From Deltaproteobacteria bacterium (GTDB lineage Bacteria; Myxococcota; Myxococcia; Myxococcales; SZAS-1), in the NCBI GenBank assembly GCA_018266075.1, contig JAFEBB010000046.1, positions 1 through 61,231 on the forward strand: a DNA stretch of 61,231 nucleotides. The letters are read 5' to 3'. A model generated the notes under the pieces. That model was not told the DNA's origin. It worked only from the letters and a program-made list of their open reading frames with translations, and searched no databases. A program made the position numbers and the translations under genes. Below, in pieces: positions 42,701 to 50,061 of this stretch (position 1 is the stretch's first letter; each line of letters starts with the position of its first letter).

Positions 42701-44300
42701 AGAGATACTGATGAGGATTCCAGGGAATGCGCGCGACGTCGTCGGCAGCGAGGCGCTCGTACAATTCGCGCGTCGCGTCCGAGCGGAAGATGTAGCGGTT
42801 CTGCCAGATGAACGGCGCGAACAAGTCGATCAAGCCGACGACGGTGCGCGTCTTGGCCTCGACCTCGTCCAGCTCGTCGCGGGCGCGATCGAGCCAGGCC
42901 GCAACGCGCGGCGCTCCCCAGTTGGGCCGGTGCTCGTCGATGAGCGACTTGGCCTTCTGGGCAAACTTGTGAAACAGGGGCGCGCTGGTGGCGTTGAACT
43001 GCTGCAGCGAGACGCTCTGCGGCTCGAGGCGCGCGCGCAGGGTATTGGTGATCTTCGCGCCGGACTCTTTATTTCGATAGTACCGGCGGCGGTACAGACC
43101 GGTGAGCTCCACCACGCGCGGCGAGTGCAGCGGGTTCACGTCGCTGGAGGCGAGCTGGTACACGTGCTTCTGCTCGTTGCGAATCGCGGCCGCGGTGATG
43201 GCGATGAGCCCGCCGGCCACGAGATCCACCGGGATGATGTCGAGGATGACCTCGGGATTCGCGGGCCATTGGCGCTGGCCCTTCATGGCCATGAAGGTGA
43301 GCGGGGCGCTGGTGGTGAAGCCCTCGTTCCAGCCCGGGAAGGGGAAGCGCAGCGCGCTCTCCACGATCGACGGACGCACCGTGCACCAGCGCAGCCCGCG
43401 CGCCTCGGCCTTGGCCATCACCTGCTCGCCGAGTGATTTTGTATAAGTATAAGTATTCGGCCAGCCCCAGCTCTGGGCGCGCTCCATGCCGATGCGGGTG
43501 AGCTCCTGCATCAGCCAGAGCTTGCGCTCGCGGCCGATGGCGAGGCGCATGGCCTTCTCATCGTTCGGGTCGCGGCCTTCACTCTTGAGTCGCGCGATGG
43601 CGTCGGTGCGGAACTGCGCGGCCAACCGGTGATCGTCGGCGCGCTCGCGCGCCTGGGCCACGAGCTTGCGACAATCTTCAACTTCGGTATCGACGTCGAA
43701 GTCTTTACCTTCGAGCTCGTCGTGCTTGGGGAAGTAACCGAGAACGCTCTCGTCCTCGAAGACCTGCGCGCGGCCCGAGCGATTGCCGGCCACGAAGCAC
43801 GTGGACACGTGAACCATGGGCGCATCCAGCGCGAGGCAGAGCTCCACGCCGTGCTGCACGCCGACGACGTTCACGTCGATGCCGATCTCCAGCGACGGAT
43901 CGAACGACACCAGGCCCGCGCAGTTGATGACCGCGCCGATCTTGCCCTTCAGCTTCTCGACCTGCTCCGGCGTGATGCCCCACATCGGGTCGGTCACGTC
44001 GCCGGAGAGGATGTGGCACTTCTCCTCGAGGAACTTCTTCGCGCCCTCGTCGCCGTACTTGTCGCGCAGCGGCTGGAACGGCTCGCTCGGTGCAATCTTG
44101 GAGAAGAAGCGATCGTGCGCGTTGCCCGCGGATCCAGGGCGCACGAGCACGTGCACGCCGCCCAGCTTGGGGTAGCGCTCCAGCAGCATGGAGAGCGCCA
44201 CCTTGCCCACGAAGCCCGTCGCGCCGGTGAAGAGGATGTGGCGGTCCTCGAGCGTCGCGGCGACGTCGAGGATCGGTTTGACGAGCGTCAGGTTGGCCAC
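39786..44300 (-). CDS. elbD: ElbD-like multidomain enzyme: reductase, acyl-AMP ligase, carrier protein, acyltransferase
   Basis: About 1,504 residues. Domains in order: fatty-acyl reductase/SDR about 1-520 (FTGATGFVGKVALSML; active-site YTYTKSLGEQ near 285); AMP-dependent ligase about 570-1110 (LIYTSGTTGNPKGVMLTHRN near 730, GYGLTESSPVL, YTGDLGRVDADGN); acyl carrier about 1130-1200 (LGFDSLMLTEL, Ser for the phosphopantetheine arm); PlsC acyltransferase about 1245-1440 (NHTSHLDMG, FPEGTRSKSG); Lys-rich tail. This order is that of M. xanthus ElbD, which makes alkyl-ether lipids by activating, reducing and transferring fatty acyl chains. GTG 44298-44300 follows GGGA; a TTG at 44312 is the alternative start. 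Confidence 0.85.
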   Translation of the reverse strand: MANLTLVKPILDVAATLEDRHILFTGATGFVGKVALSMLLERYPKLGGVHVLVRPGSAGNAHDRFFSKIAPSEPFQPLRDKYGDEGAKKFLEEKCHILSGDVTDPMWGITPEQVEKLKGKIGAVINCAGLVSFDPSLEIGIDVNVVGVQHGVELCLALDAPMVHVSTCFVAGNRSGRAQVFEDESVLGYFPKHDELEGKDFDVDTEVEDCRKLVAQARERADDHRLAAQFRTDAIARLKSEGRDPNDEKAMRLAIGRERKLWLMQELTRIGMERAQSWGWPNTYTYTKSLGEQVMAKAEARGLRWCTVRPSIVESALRFPFPGWNEGFTTSAPLTFMAMKGQRQWPANPEVILDIIPVDLVAGGLIAITAAAIRNEQKHVYQLASSDVNPLHSPRVVELTGLYRRRYYRNKESGAKITNTLRARLEPQSVSLQQFNATSAPLFHKFAQKAKSLIDEHRPNWGAPRVAAWLDRARDELDEVEAKTRTVVGLIDLFAPFIWQNRYIFRSDATRELYERLAADDVARIPWNPHQYLWRDYWMDVHMPGMEKWVFPGLEDESNKRVHTVKTHRDLLELFEASVEANRERTALRMFRGEEKERFTFGQMQDYANRVGRFLVAQGVKRGDRVMIVSENRPEWPVTYFGILKAGGTVVPVDSQLSEGEIVNLAKSCNAKICVVSEEVSEEVPGLQAALRVVGLGTNVVGLADALAGGPECKLLKNGAPDDVASLIYTSGTTGNPKGVMLTHRNFASLVAKLAGVFEKLGPGDGVLSVLPLHHTFEFTCGMLLPISRGAEITYLDELTADRLGDAMESANVTAMIGVPALWQLLHRKITQELAAKPGVVEAASKTLMDVNAGLRNRLDVNVGKLLFWPVHRKLGGKLKYLVSGGSALSPDVHEAFHAMGFDIAEGYGLTESSPVLTVTPVQNKRIAGSVGRALPGIEIKIDQADDQGIGEVLAKGPSVMSGYFENREATDAVLKDGWLYTGDLGRVDADGNLYLVGRKKDVIIDANGKNVYPDELEELYVSHDNIKELSIVGLPEEGGVGEKVACLCVPDYKERARDEVRRELEQHFRDVSSGMPFYRRVKVVHFWDGTLPRTATRKVKRKLVIEELKKLEKIAQSSAQKSHEAAKSTGDGWLYELIAEVAQKPRGSVTATTRLNDLGFDSLMLTELSVGLEAAGVPLPAIEDLTDINTVAELSRVVKSARGKPTELEKREALPSEETEEGEKDIEVPEGVARAGRKLLGLGQRVLYESLFDVRLHGKNYIPKNRNYLVIANHTSHLDMGLVKMALAEEGERLVTLAARDYFFDTPAKRAYFENFTNLIPMDRKGSLRESLALAGEALDQGYHLLIFPEGTRSKSGELLEFKPTLGYLALQHDVDVLPMYVEGAFEALPKGAFLPRAKDLTVRIGPSLRIEAYRERVAGLAKSEAYRVITRAAEEAVRALAQGKVLHGISPPRPVKAERVERKHLNGNGSHANGWVKHAAEKSEKKEEKPHKPKRKASKETP

Positions 44301-44322
44301 GGCAATTCCCAATTCAAATTAA

Positions 44323-45936
44323 CTAACTGGTCACGTCCATCATCAAGATGGGCGGAGCGTGCATGTAGGCGATGGAGGCGTTGCGGCCCATGATCCCGCG
44401 GGCCATGTCGATGGCCTCGCTGAGGTTGTCGGCGCGGTCCCAGCCCATCATGGCGGGCACGTGCGTGTTCTCGGCGCCCGCAGCGATCACCTTGCCCACG
44501 TGCTGCCGGCCGTTCTCGCCCCAGTACCACATGTAGAACGGGTGAGCGCCGTGGTAGCTGTGGCCCTTGCGGTACAGGTGCACGTAGCTCGGGTTCTCGG
44601 CGAACTCGCGCTCATACTTATGAGCGAGCTTCATCGCGTCCGTGGTCTCCGGCAGGAGGCGATGGAAGAACTCGATGTACGGCGCGTGGAACTCGGGATC
44701 GAAGTCGTCGTAGCAGGGGTGGGTCAAGATCATCACCCCGCCCTTCTTCAAGAGCGGCATGCCACGATAGAAATTATGCAAGTACCCGAGGCCGGTGCAC
44801 TGCACCAGCAGCGGGTTCATGATCGAGTTCACGTTGTACGGGCAGACGAACGGAACTCCATAAATCACGATGTCGGCCTGGCCCTTCACGGGCACCGCGT
44901 ACTGCTTGAAGCTCAGGTCGAGCACCTTCTCGTGCACCGGCTCGGTGGACCCAGCCCAGACGCCGATGAGCTCGTAGGCCGCGGGCACCTTGAAGAGCAG
45001 CTCGCGCTTGGCGGCGCGCGGCATCTTCGAGAGCGCGTAGCGCATGCTTTGCAGCTTCAGCCGGTCGAACTCGGTGTAGTCCTCCTCCTTCTTCTGGAGG
45101 AACTCCATCTGCCCATCGAACATGCGGTTGTTCAGCACGGTCTCGATGTGGAAGACCTTCATGTTCTTGTCGACCACACGGCCGATGCGCTCGACGCTGG
45201 TGTTCAGCGCGGACGCCTTGGGGTCCATGTAGCTGTTCGACGCGCGGATGGTCTCGGGGTTGTGGTGCGCGCGCGTGGAGGCGTAGTTGCAAAGGCCGAC
45301 GCCGACGCTCTTGTGCCCGCCGTCCATGGGCACGAGGTTAATGTTTAGGTAAATCGTGAGATCGCTCTCGGCCGCACGACGATTGACGGCAACCACTTCG
45401 TCGTGGCCCGTGCGCTCGAACTCCACCATGCCGTCGGGATCTTCGGCGTCGTGGTTGTAGTAGCGATCCGGGTAGTACTCGTCGAAGATCTTCGAGCCCA
45501 CCATCCGCTTCATCTCGTCCGGCGTCATGCGCCGGTGGAGCGAGGTGGCGACGATGAGGTGGATGTCGTCGACGCCCGAGTCGGCGAGCAGCTGCAGCAC
45601 GATCTCCAGCACCGTCTGGCGGATGTCGGGCGCACGCATCATCGGCAGCGGCAGCGAGATGTCGTCGAGGGCGATGGTGATCTTCATCCCAGGCCGAAGC
45701 ATCGCGTGCAGCGGGTCCATGCTCTCGGGGTGGTTGATCGCCCAGCGGATGGCGGCCTTGACGTTGGGCACCGGCGCCAGCGGCGGCCGCGGGTAGATGA
45801 TGCGCGTCCCCACGGGCAGGTCTTCGAGGAGGAAGTCCTCGCCGGAGTGGATCACCCGCGGCGGGCTCTTCTTGTCCTGGTAGACGATGTGGCTGTCTTC
45901 CTCGTAGACGGCCTTGAGGGTCTTGAGCGGGCGCAT
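44323..45936 (-). CDS. LarA/DUF2088-like protein of the ether-lipid cluster
   Basis: 537 residues, longer than lactate racemase LarA. The LarA-N region is recognisable: [16 protein letters not shown] near residue 92, where LarA has D-x-T-R-P-x-P, so the Asp is kept but the substrate-binding Arg is lost. Then [19 protein letters not shown] near 134 and [19 protein letters not shown] near 160 follow. The C-terminal half is large and Tyr-rich. It lies 22 bases before the ElbD-like gene in the same direction. Whether it binds the nickel-pincer cofactor is open. Its place suggests an isomerase or C-O bond chemistry in lipid metabolism. Confidence 0.72.
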   Translation of the reverse strand: MRPLKTLKAVYEEDSHIVYQDKKSPPRVIHSGEDFLLEDLPVGTRIIYPRPPLAPVPNVKAAIRWAINHPESMDPLHAMLRPGMKITIALDDISLPLPMMRAPDIRQTVLEIVLQLLADSGVDDIHLIVATSLHRRMTPDEMKRMVGSKIFDEYYPDRYYNHDAEDPDGMVEFERTGHDEVVAVNRRAAESDLTIYLNINLVPMDGGHKSVGVGLCNYASTRAHHNPETIRASNSYMDPKASALNTSVERIGRVVDKNMKVFHIETVLNNRMFDGQMEFLQKKEEDYTEFDRLKLQSMRYALSKMPRAAKRELLFKVPAAYELIGVWAGSTEPVHEKVLDLSFKQYAVPVKGQADIVIYGVPFVCPYNVNSIMNPLLVQCTGLGYLHNFYRGMPLLKKGGVMILTHPCYDDFDPEFHAPYIEFFHRLLPETTDAMKLAHKYEREFAENPSYVHLYRKGHSYHGAHPFYMWYWGENGRQHVGKVIAAGAENTHVPAMMGWDRADNLSEAIDMARGIMGRNASIAYMHAPPILMMDVTS

Positions 45937-45966
45937 GGTCTGGTTTCTTGGACTAAAAAGTAAGAA

Positions 45967-46641
45967 CTATCGAATATCGAGGATCGGCCACTCGTACGAG
46001 CGCGCGGTCGTCCGCAAGCGCATGTCCGGGTTGACCGCGGTGGGCCGCCCCACGACGGCCAGCATGGGGTAATCACTCATCGAATCTGTATAGGCGTGGC
46101 TCTTGTCGAGCTGCAGGCCGTGCTTCACGCAGTAGTCGCGGATGACCTTGGCCTTGTGCGCTCCCTCGAGCAGGGGGGGCATCACCTTGCCCGTGGCCAC
46201 ATTGCCCACGAACTGCATGCGGTTGGCGATGAGGTCGTCGGCCTTGAGGTGCCGGGCGAGCGGCTCCATGGTGAAGTCGAGCGCGCCCGTCACGAGCACG
46301 ATGCGGCAGCCCGACTTGCGCGCCTCTTCGATCAGGTCGTAGCTGCCGGGGAAGATGGCGTCCTTGAGCACGTCGTCGAAGAGGTCTTGCGAGAGCAGCC
46401 GCAGCCGATCCTCGGTCAAGCCCTTGTACTCACGGTAGAAAGACTCGTTGAAGAGCTTGCGGTTGTACTTGTCGAGCGCCCAGAAGAGCGGGCCCTTGGC
46501 CATGCCGCGGACCACCCGCTTGGCGCTCTCCAGCACGGAGCCCGAGTTCACCGCGTAGTAGGCGTAGGCGTCGACGATGTTGGTGCGAATGAGCGTGCCG
46601 TCGACGTCGTAGAAAGCGGCCTTTTTGAAAGGCTCGGCCAT
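45967..46641 (-). CDS. HAD-IB phosphatase (SerB-like), first gene of the ether-lipid cluster
   Basis: 224 residues. HAD motifs: nucleophile AAFYDVDGTLIRTNIVD; motif II VLVTGALDFTMEPLARHL; motif III Lys in EGAHKAKVIRDYC; motif IV AYTDSMSDYPMLAVVGRPT. The cap insert resembles HAD-IB enzymes often found fused or adjacent to PlsC acyltransferases in glycerolipid synthesis. It probably removes a phosphate from a glycerolipid intermediate. Genes from 46641 to 37898 all run leftward with short gaps or overlaps. Confidence 0.85.
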   Translation of the reverse strand: MAEPFKKAAFYDVDGTLIRTNIVDAYAYYAVNSGSVLESAKRVVRGMAKGPLFWALDKYNRKLFNESFYREYKGLTEDRLRLLSQDLFDDVLKDAIFPGSYDLIEEARKSGCRIVLVTGALDFTMEPLARHLKADDLIANRMQFVGNVATGKVMPPLLEGAHKAKVIRDYCVKHGLQLDKSHAYTDSMSDYPMLAVVGRPTAVNPDMRLRTTARSYEWPILDIR

Positions 46642-46778
46642 GCGGTTTTCCTCGGGACAGGCGGGCTTCTAAGGGGGCCCTTGCCCGGCTGTCAATCGCT
46701 CGCGGCCAGCCAAGACCGCATGCCCCTTGCCGATTCGGCCAGATCCCGGGCCGCTCCGCCAGAAACCTGTACCAGCTG

Positions 46779-46820
46779 CTTGGGCGGTGCAGCCCCTACG
46801 CGCACCTACAACCGCCCAAG
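46779..46820. repeat. 10-bp inverted repeat in intergenic region
   Basis: CTTGGGCGGT (46779-46788) and ACCGCCCAAG (46811-46820) pair perfectly, with an inner GGTGC/GCACC pair. It lies in the 270-base space between the divergent HAD and cell-wall hydrolase genes. It may be an operator or a hairpin; no other copy was noticed. Confidence 0.4.
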
Positions 46821-46914
46821 GGGCCACGAGATTTCGAAACTTGGGGCACGCAACCGACCATGCGTTGCGCTGATAATCCGATCAGCGAACGCTCACCCTC
46901 CCGAGGAGCGCCCC

Positions 46915-48489
46915 ATGTCGTCCAAGGTTTCCGGTTCCGGTTCGTCGAGCAGCCAGCAGCAGATCGCCAAGATCAAGGCCGAAGAGCAGAAGGCTTTGGC
47001 CAGCCTGGCCGCGCAACAGAAGCAGATCGACTCGGTCATCTCCAAGGTCGAGGACGCCGCGCCGGCGGTGAAGAGCGTGGTGGAGGGCTTCAAGAACATC
47101 GTGGACCACCAGTTCTCGGTGGAGCGCTCGGCCATCGAGGCCAAGTACGCGGCGCAGCTCAAGAGCGCCACGCCGGCGCCCGCGAAGCCCACGCCCAAGC
47201 CTTCGCCGAAGAAGCCGACGTCGACCGGCGGCGACAAGACGCCCACCACGAACAAGGTGGACAACAAGCCGCTGCCCAAGAGCAACCAGCCCTTCATCAA
47301 CGCGGTGGCGCCGGGTGCGGTGGCCGCGCAGGCGAAGTATGGCGTGCCCGCGTCGGTGACGATCGCGCAGGCGATCCTCGAGTCGGGCTGGGGCAAGAGC
47401 AGCCTGGCCAGCGCGGACCACAACCTCTTCGGCATCAAGGGCACGGGCCCGGCCGGCAGCGTGACGGTGCCCACCCAGGAGTACGAGAACGGGCACTACG
47501 TGACCATCAACGCGGCCTTCCGCAAGTACCACAACGACGCGGAGAGCATCGACGACCACGCCAAGCTGCTCGCGACCAGCGGCTACTACAAGAAGGCGAT
47601 GGGCGATAAGGGCAACGCCAACAAGTTCGCAGATGATCTGACCGGCGTGTACGCCACGGATCCGCACTACGGCACGCAGCTGCAGCAGATCATGAAGCAG
47701 TACAACCTCTACCAGTACGATGACCCGAAGCTCGCAGGTGGCGCGGGCGCCAGCACGGGCAGCGGCAGCAAGCCCACGCCGACGCCCAGCAAGCCGACGT
47801 CGAGCGGCGGCACCAAGAAGCCGGCGGCCAAGCCGAGCAGCTACGTGGTCCAGTCGGGCGACTCGCTCTCGGGGATCGCGTCGAAGGTGGGCGTCTCGCT
47901 CTCCGCGCTGGAGAAGGCGAATCCGCAGATCAAGAACTTCAACCTCATCTACCCGGGCGAGAAGCTCAACTTGCCCGGCGGCTCGAAGTCGGGCGGCACG
48001 AGCAAGAGCGGCGGCACGAGCAAGAGCGGCGGCACGGGCGCGCCGGCGGCGGGCAGCAAGAACCCGGCGACGATCGCCCAGAGCTTCCTGAACGAGAGCG
48101 AGTACCAGCTGCAGCCCTCGGGCAAGCTGGACATGGACGGCTGGGTGCCCAAGACGGAGGACTGCGCGAACTTCGTGTCCGGCTGTCTGGAGAAGGCGGG
48201 CATCCTCACGCACAGCCAGCGCAGCGACAACGTGCGCGGCGTCTTCTCGAGCCTGGAGGCCAAGGGCTGGAAGAACACGCCGCTCAAGAACGCCAAGCCG
48301 GGCGACGTGGTGGCATTCGACGGTCCGAGTGGCCCGTACCAGCACATCGAGATCTTCTCGCACTGGGATGGCAACACGCCGGTGTTCATCGGCTCGAACA
48401 ACGTGATGGCCGACGGCACGCAGAAGATCAGCTACGACGTGGGCGGCACCTGGGCGCACGCGTTCCACGTCCTGGCGCCGCCCGCTTAG
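46915..48489 (+). CDS. Multidomain cell-wall hydrolase: glucosaminidase, LysM, papain-like amidase
   Basis: 524 residues from MSSKVSGSGSSSSQQQ behind GAGGAGCGCC. A coiled-coil segment at about 10-75 is followed by Pro/Lys-rich linkers. A FlgJ/GH73-type glucosaminidase domain spans about 120-265 (YGVPASVTIAQAILESGWGK with the catalytic Glu, HNLFGIKG, YYKKAMGDKGNANKFADDL). LysM spans about 305-350 (SSYVVQSGDSLSGIASKVGV). A CHAP/NlpC-like domain ends the protein (Cys in TEDCANFVSGCLEKAGI, His in PYQHIEIFSHWDGNTPVFIG). There is no signal peptide, so export must be non-classical, by lysis or through a contractile or other machine. Confidence 0.82.
   Translation: MSSKVSGSGSSSSQQQIAKIKAEEQKALASLAAQQKQIDSVISKVEDAAPAVKSVVEGFKNIVDHQFSVERSAIEAKYAAQLKSATPAPAKPTPKPSPKKPTSTGGDKTPTTNKVDNKPLPKSNQPFINAVAPGAVAAQAKYGVPASVTIAQAILESGWGKSSLASADHNLFGIKGTGPAGSVTVPTQEYENGHYVTINAAFRKYHNDAESIDDHAKLLATSGYYKKAMGDKGNANKFADDLTGVYATDPHYGTQLQQIMKQYNLYQYDDPKLAGGAGASTGSGSKPTPTPSKPTSSGGTKKPAAKPSSYVVQSGDSLSGIASKVGVSLSALEKANPQIKNFNLIYPGEKLNLPGGSKSGGTSKSGGTSKSGGTGAPAAGSKNPATIAQSFLNESEYQLQPSGKLDMDGWVPKTEDCANFVSGCLEKAGILTHSQRSDNVRGVFSSLEAKGWKNTPLKNAKPGDVVAFDGPSGPYQHIEIFSHWDGNTPVFIGSNNVMADGTQKISYDVGGTWAHAFHVLAPPA
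47983..48036 (+). repeat. Three 18-bp coding repeats
   Basis: AGCAAGAGCGGCGGCACG occurs at 48001-48018 and 48019-48036, with a diverged copy at 47983-48000. They encode SKSGGT linkers between the LysM and the amidase-like domain. Confidence 0.85.
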
Positions 48490-48597
48490 TCGGCATGTGA
48501 GAAGGCCGCGAGTGGGTCATGGGCCGTCGCCCGAGGGGCGCCGGCAGGCTCGGGTGGCCCGGCTTTCCCAAATTGACGAAGCAGATACAGGTGCTTC

Positions 48598-48750
48598 GGG
48601 AACAGTGATCGTGACTGGTGAACCGTGAGCGGCCACCAGTCACGATTGCGTTTTTCATTTCGATGAAACCGATGCACGTGCTGCGCAATCGGGTCGTGCG
48701 CGCAGAACCGCGCGCATGATCACCGAGAACCAGTCACGTTCACTGTTCCC
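48598..48750. repeat. Nested inverted repeats downstream of the hydrolase gene
   Basis: A 22-base arm beginning GGGAACAGTGATCGTGAC (48598-48619) is inverted at 48729-48750 with one mismatch. Inside it a 13-base arm ATCGTGACTGGTG (48608-48620) pairs perfectly with 48634-48646. Three copies of the same ACCAGTCACG core thus lie within 153 bases, which is more than a plain terminator needs. The 375-base region 48490-48863 holds no gene otherwise. Confidence 0.6.
48608..48658 (+). terminator. Intrinsic terminator-like hairpin after the cell-wall hydrolase
   Basis: A perfect 13-pair stem with a 13-base loop (48608-48646) is followed by TGCGTTTTTCATTT. It would end the hydrolase transcript about 120 bases after its stop. 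Confidence 0.5.
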
Positions 48751-48863
48751 AAGGCACCCGTGCAGCCCGGGCACAGCAGGGGAACTTCGCATCCCTGGAT
48801 CGGCCGTCCCGAGCGCCCCGCCGCCCCGCTGCGGGGCGCGATGGAGGGCGCTAGAGTTGGCCC

Positions 48864-49181
48864 ATGGCTGCTGACAATCCCATGCGCCAGGCCCGCGCCC
48901 TCGAGGCCATGCTCAATCAGGAGCGGGCAAACGCCATGGGCCTCACCGGCGCCAAGCTCGAGCGCGAGCTCCGGGAGATGGACCGCCTGGCCGCCGAGCT
49001 GGCCCTCGCCGACGGCGCGACCGAAAAGAAGCTCCGCCGCCTCCACGAAGACGCCCGCCACGAAGCCGCGCGCCAGCTCTGGAACCTCATCGTGCAGCGC
49101 GAGGCCCTGGGCCTGAGCCGCCACGACGACGTCTACGAGCTGTACCGCGTGCCGCGCTCGCTCGTGCCCTCGCCGCTCTAG
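48864..49181 (+). CDS. Small helical protein of unknown function
   Basis: 105 residues, cytoplasmic, rich in Ala/Glu/Arg/Leu and predicted helical: PMRQARALEAMLNQERANAM, LERELREMDRLAAELALADG, ARHEAARQLWNLIVQREALG, ending VYELYRVPRSLVPSPL. I do not recognise a characterised family. It precedes the next gene by only 22 bases and may be co-transcribed with it. Confidence 0.65.
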   Translation: MAADNPMRQARALEAMLNQERANAMGLTGAKLERELREMDRLAAELALADGATEKKLRRLHEDARHEAARQLWNLIVQREALGLSRHDDVYELYRVPRSLVPSPL

Positions 49182-49203
49182 CGAACGAAACCAAGGGGGA
49201 AGA

Positions 49204-50061
49204 ATGCGCGCTGTCATCCTCTCGGCGGTGCTCGCCTCGTTGCTCCCCGCCCGCGCCCGCGCCCAGGACGCCAACGCCGTGGGCTGGACCTCCGACGGCA
49301 AGCTCTTCGTGGTGGCCGTGCACGACGCCATCGGCAGCCCGGACATCGGCAACTACCAGCTGTACGACGCCCGCACCGGCATTCCCCAGGGCGACGGCGT
49401 GCCCGTCCCCGACTTCGCGCTCTGGAAGAAGGACCACCCGCTCGCGCCGCTCACCGCCGGCGCCAAGTCCGCCGACGGCAAGCGCGAGCTGGTTGCGTCG
49501 AGCGGCGGCGACTGGAAGGGCAGCCGCTTCATCGTCGCCGGCGGCACCGCGAAGATGATGGGTGATCCGGATCCGACCTACACCCAGCCCAGGATCCCAC
49601 CGCCCACGAAGATTAACTTCTCGGTTAAGTCAGGCTCGACGACCACGCTCGCGCGCGAGCTCAAGTTCGAGCACCTGAACGTGCAGCAGGAGGTGGAGGC
49701 GGTCTTCTCGCCCGACGGCAAGCGGGTGGCGCTGCTCATCCACGACGTGGGCATCGGCGCGGGGCCGTCGGACTCCTACGAGCTCGACTTCGGGCCCACC
49801 GCCGGGCCGCGGGTGGAGTTGCTCGCGCCCAGGGGCTCGCCCGAGGAGGCCTTCACCACCAACGCCGCCAAGCTCGAGGCCGCCGGCCTGGTGCCCGTGG
49901 CCACCGACACCTCGCAGAGCGTGCATCCCAAGACCGTGGTCTACGCGGCGCCTGGCTTCGACGCCGAAGCCAAGAAGGCCGCTGCCGCGCTGGGCGCGAC
50001 GGTGGAGCCGCTCACCTGGAAGCCGGGCTTCGACCTCGTCGTCGCGCTCGGCGCGAAGTGA
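49204..50061 (+). CDS. Secreted protein with C-terminal LytR-C-like domain
   Basis: 285 residues, ATG behind AAGGGGGAAG. Signal peptide MRAVILSAVLASLLPARARA. The mature N-terminal half looks like a WD/beta-propeller-like stress-reporting domain (VGWTSDGKLFVVAVHDA, YQLYDARTG, VEAVFSPDGKRVALLIHDVG), as in DUF2259-type proteins. The last 50 residues (HPKTVVYAAPGFDAEAKKAA, ALGATVEPLTWKPG) resemble the small LytR C-terminal fold. Periplasmic; function unknown. The stop abuts the stop of the convergent M20 peptidase gene. Confidence 0.72.
   Translation: MRAVILSAVLASLLPARARAQDANAVGWTSDGKLFVVAVHDAIGSPDIGNYQLYDARTGIPQGDGVPVPDFALWKKDHPLAPLTAGAKSADGKRELVASSGGDWKGSRFIVAGGTAKMMGDPDPTYTQPRIPPPTKINFSVKSGSTTTLARELKFEHLNVQQEVEAVFSPDGKRVALLIHDVGIGAGPSDSYELDFGPTAGPRVELLAPRGSPEEAFTTNAAKLEAAGLVPVATDTSQSVHPKTVVYAAPGFDAEAKKAAAALGATVEPLTWKPGFDLVVALGAK

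Noticed and set aside
46882-48468. Long minus-strand open frame (over 500 codons) opposite the cell-wall hydrolase
   Set aside because: Its composition is Arg/Val/Leu/His-rich without any domain motif, it mirrors the codon bias of the plus-strand gene, and the plus strand carries three recognisable domains.
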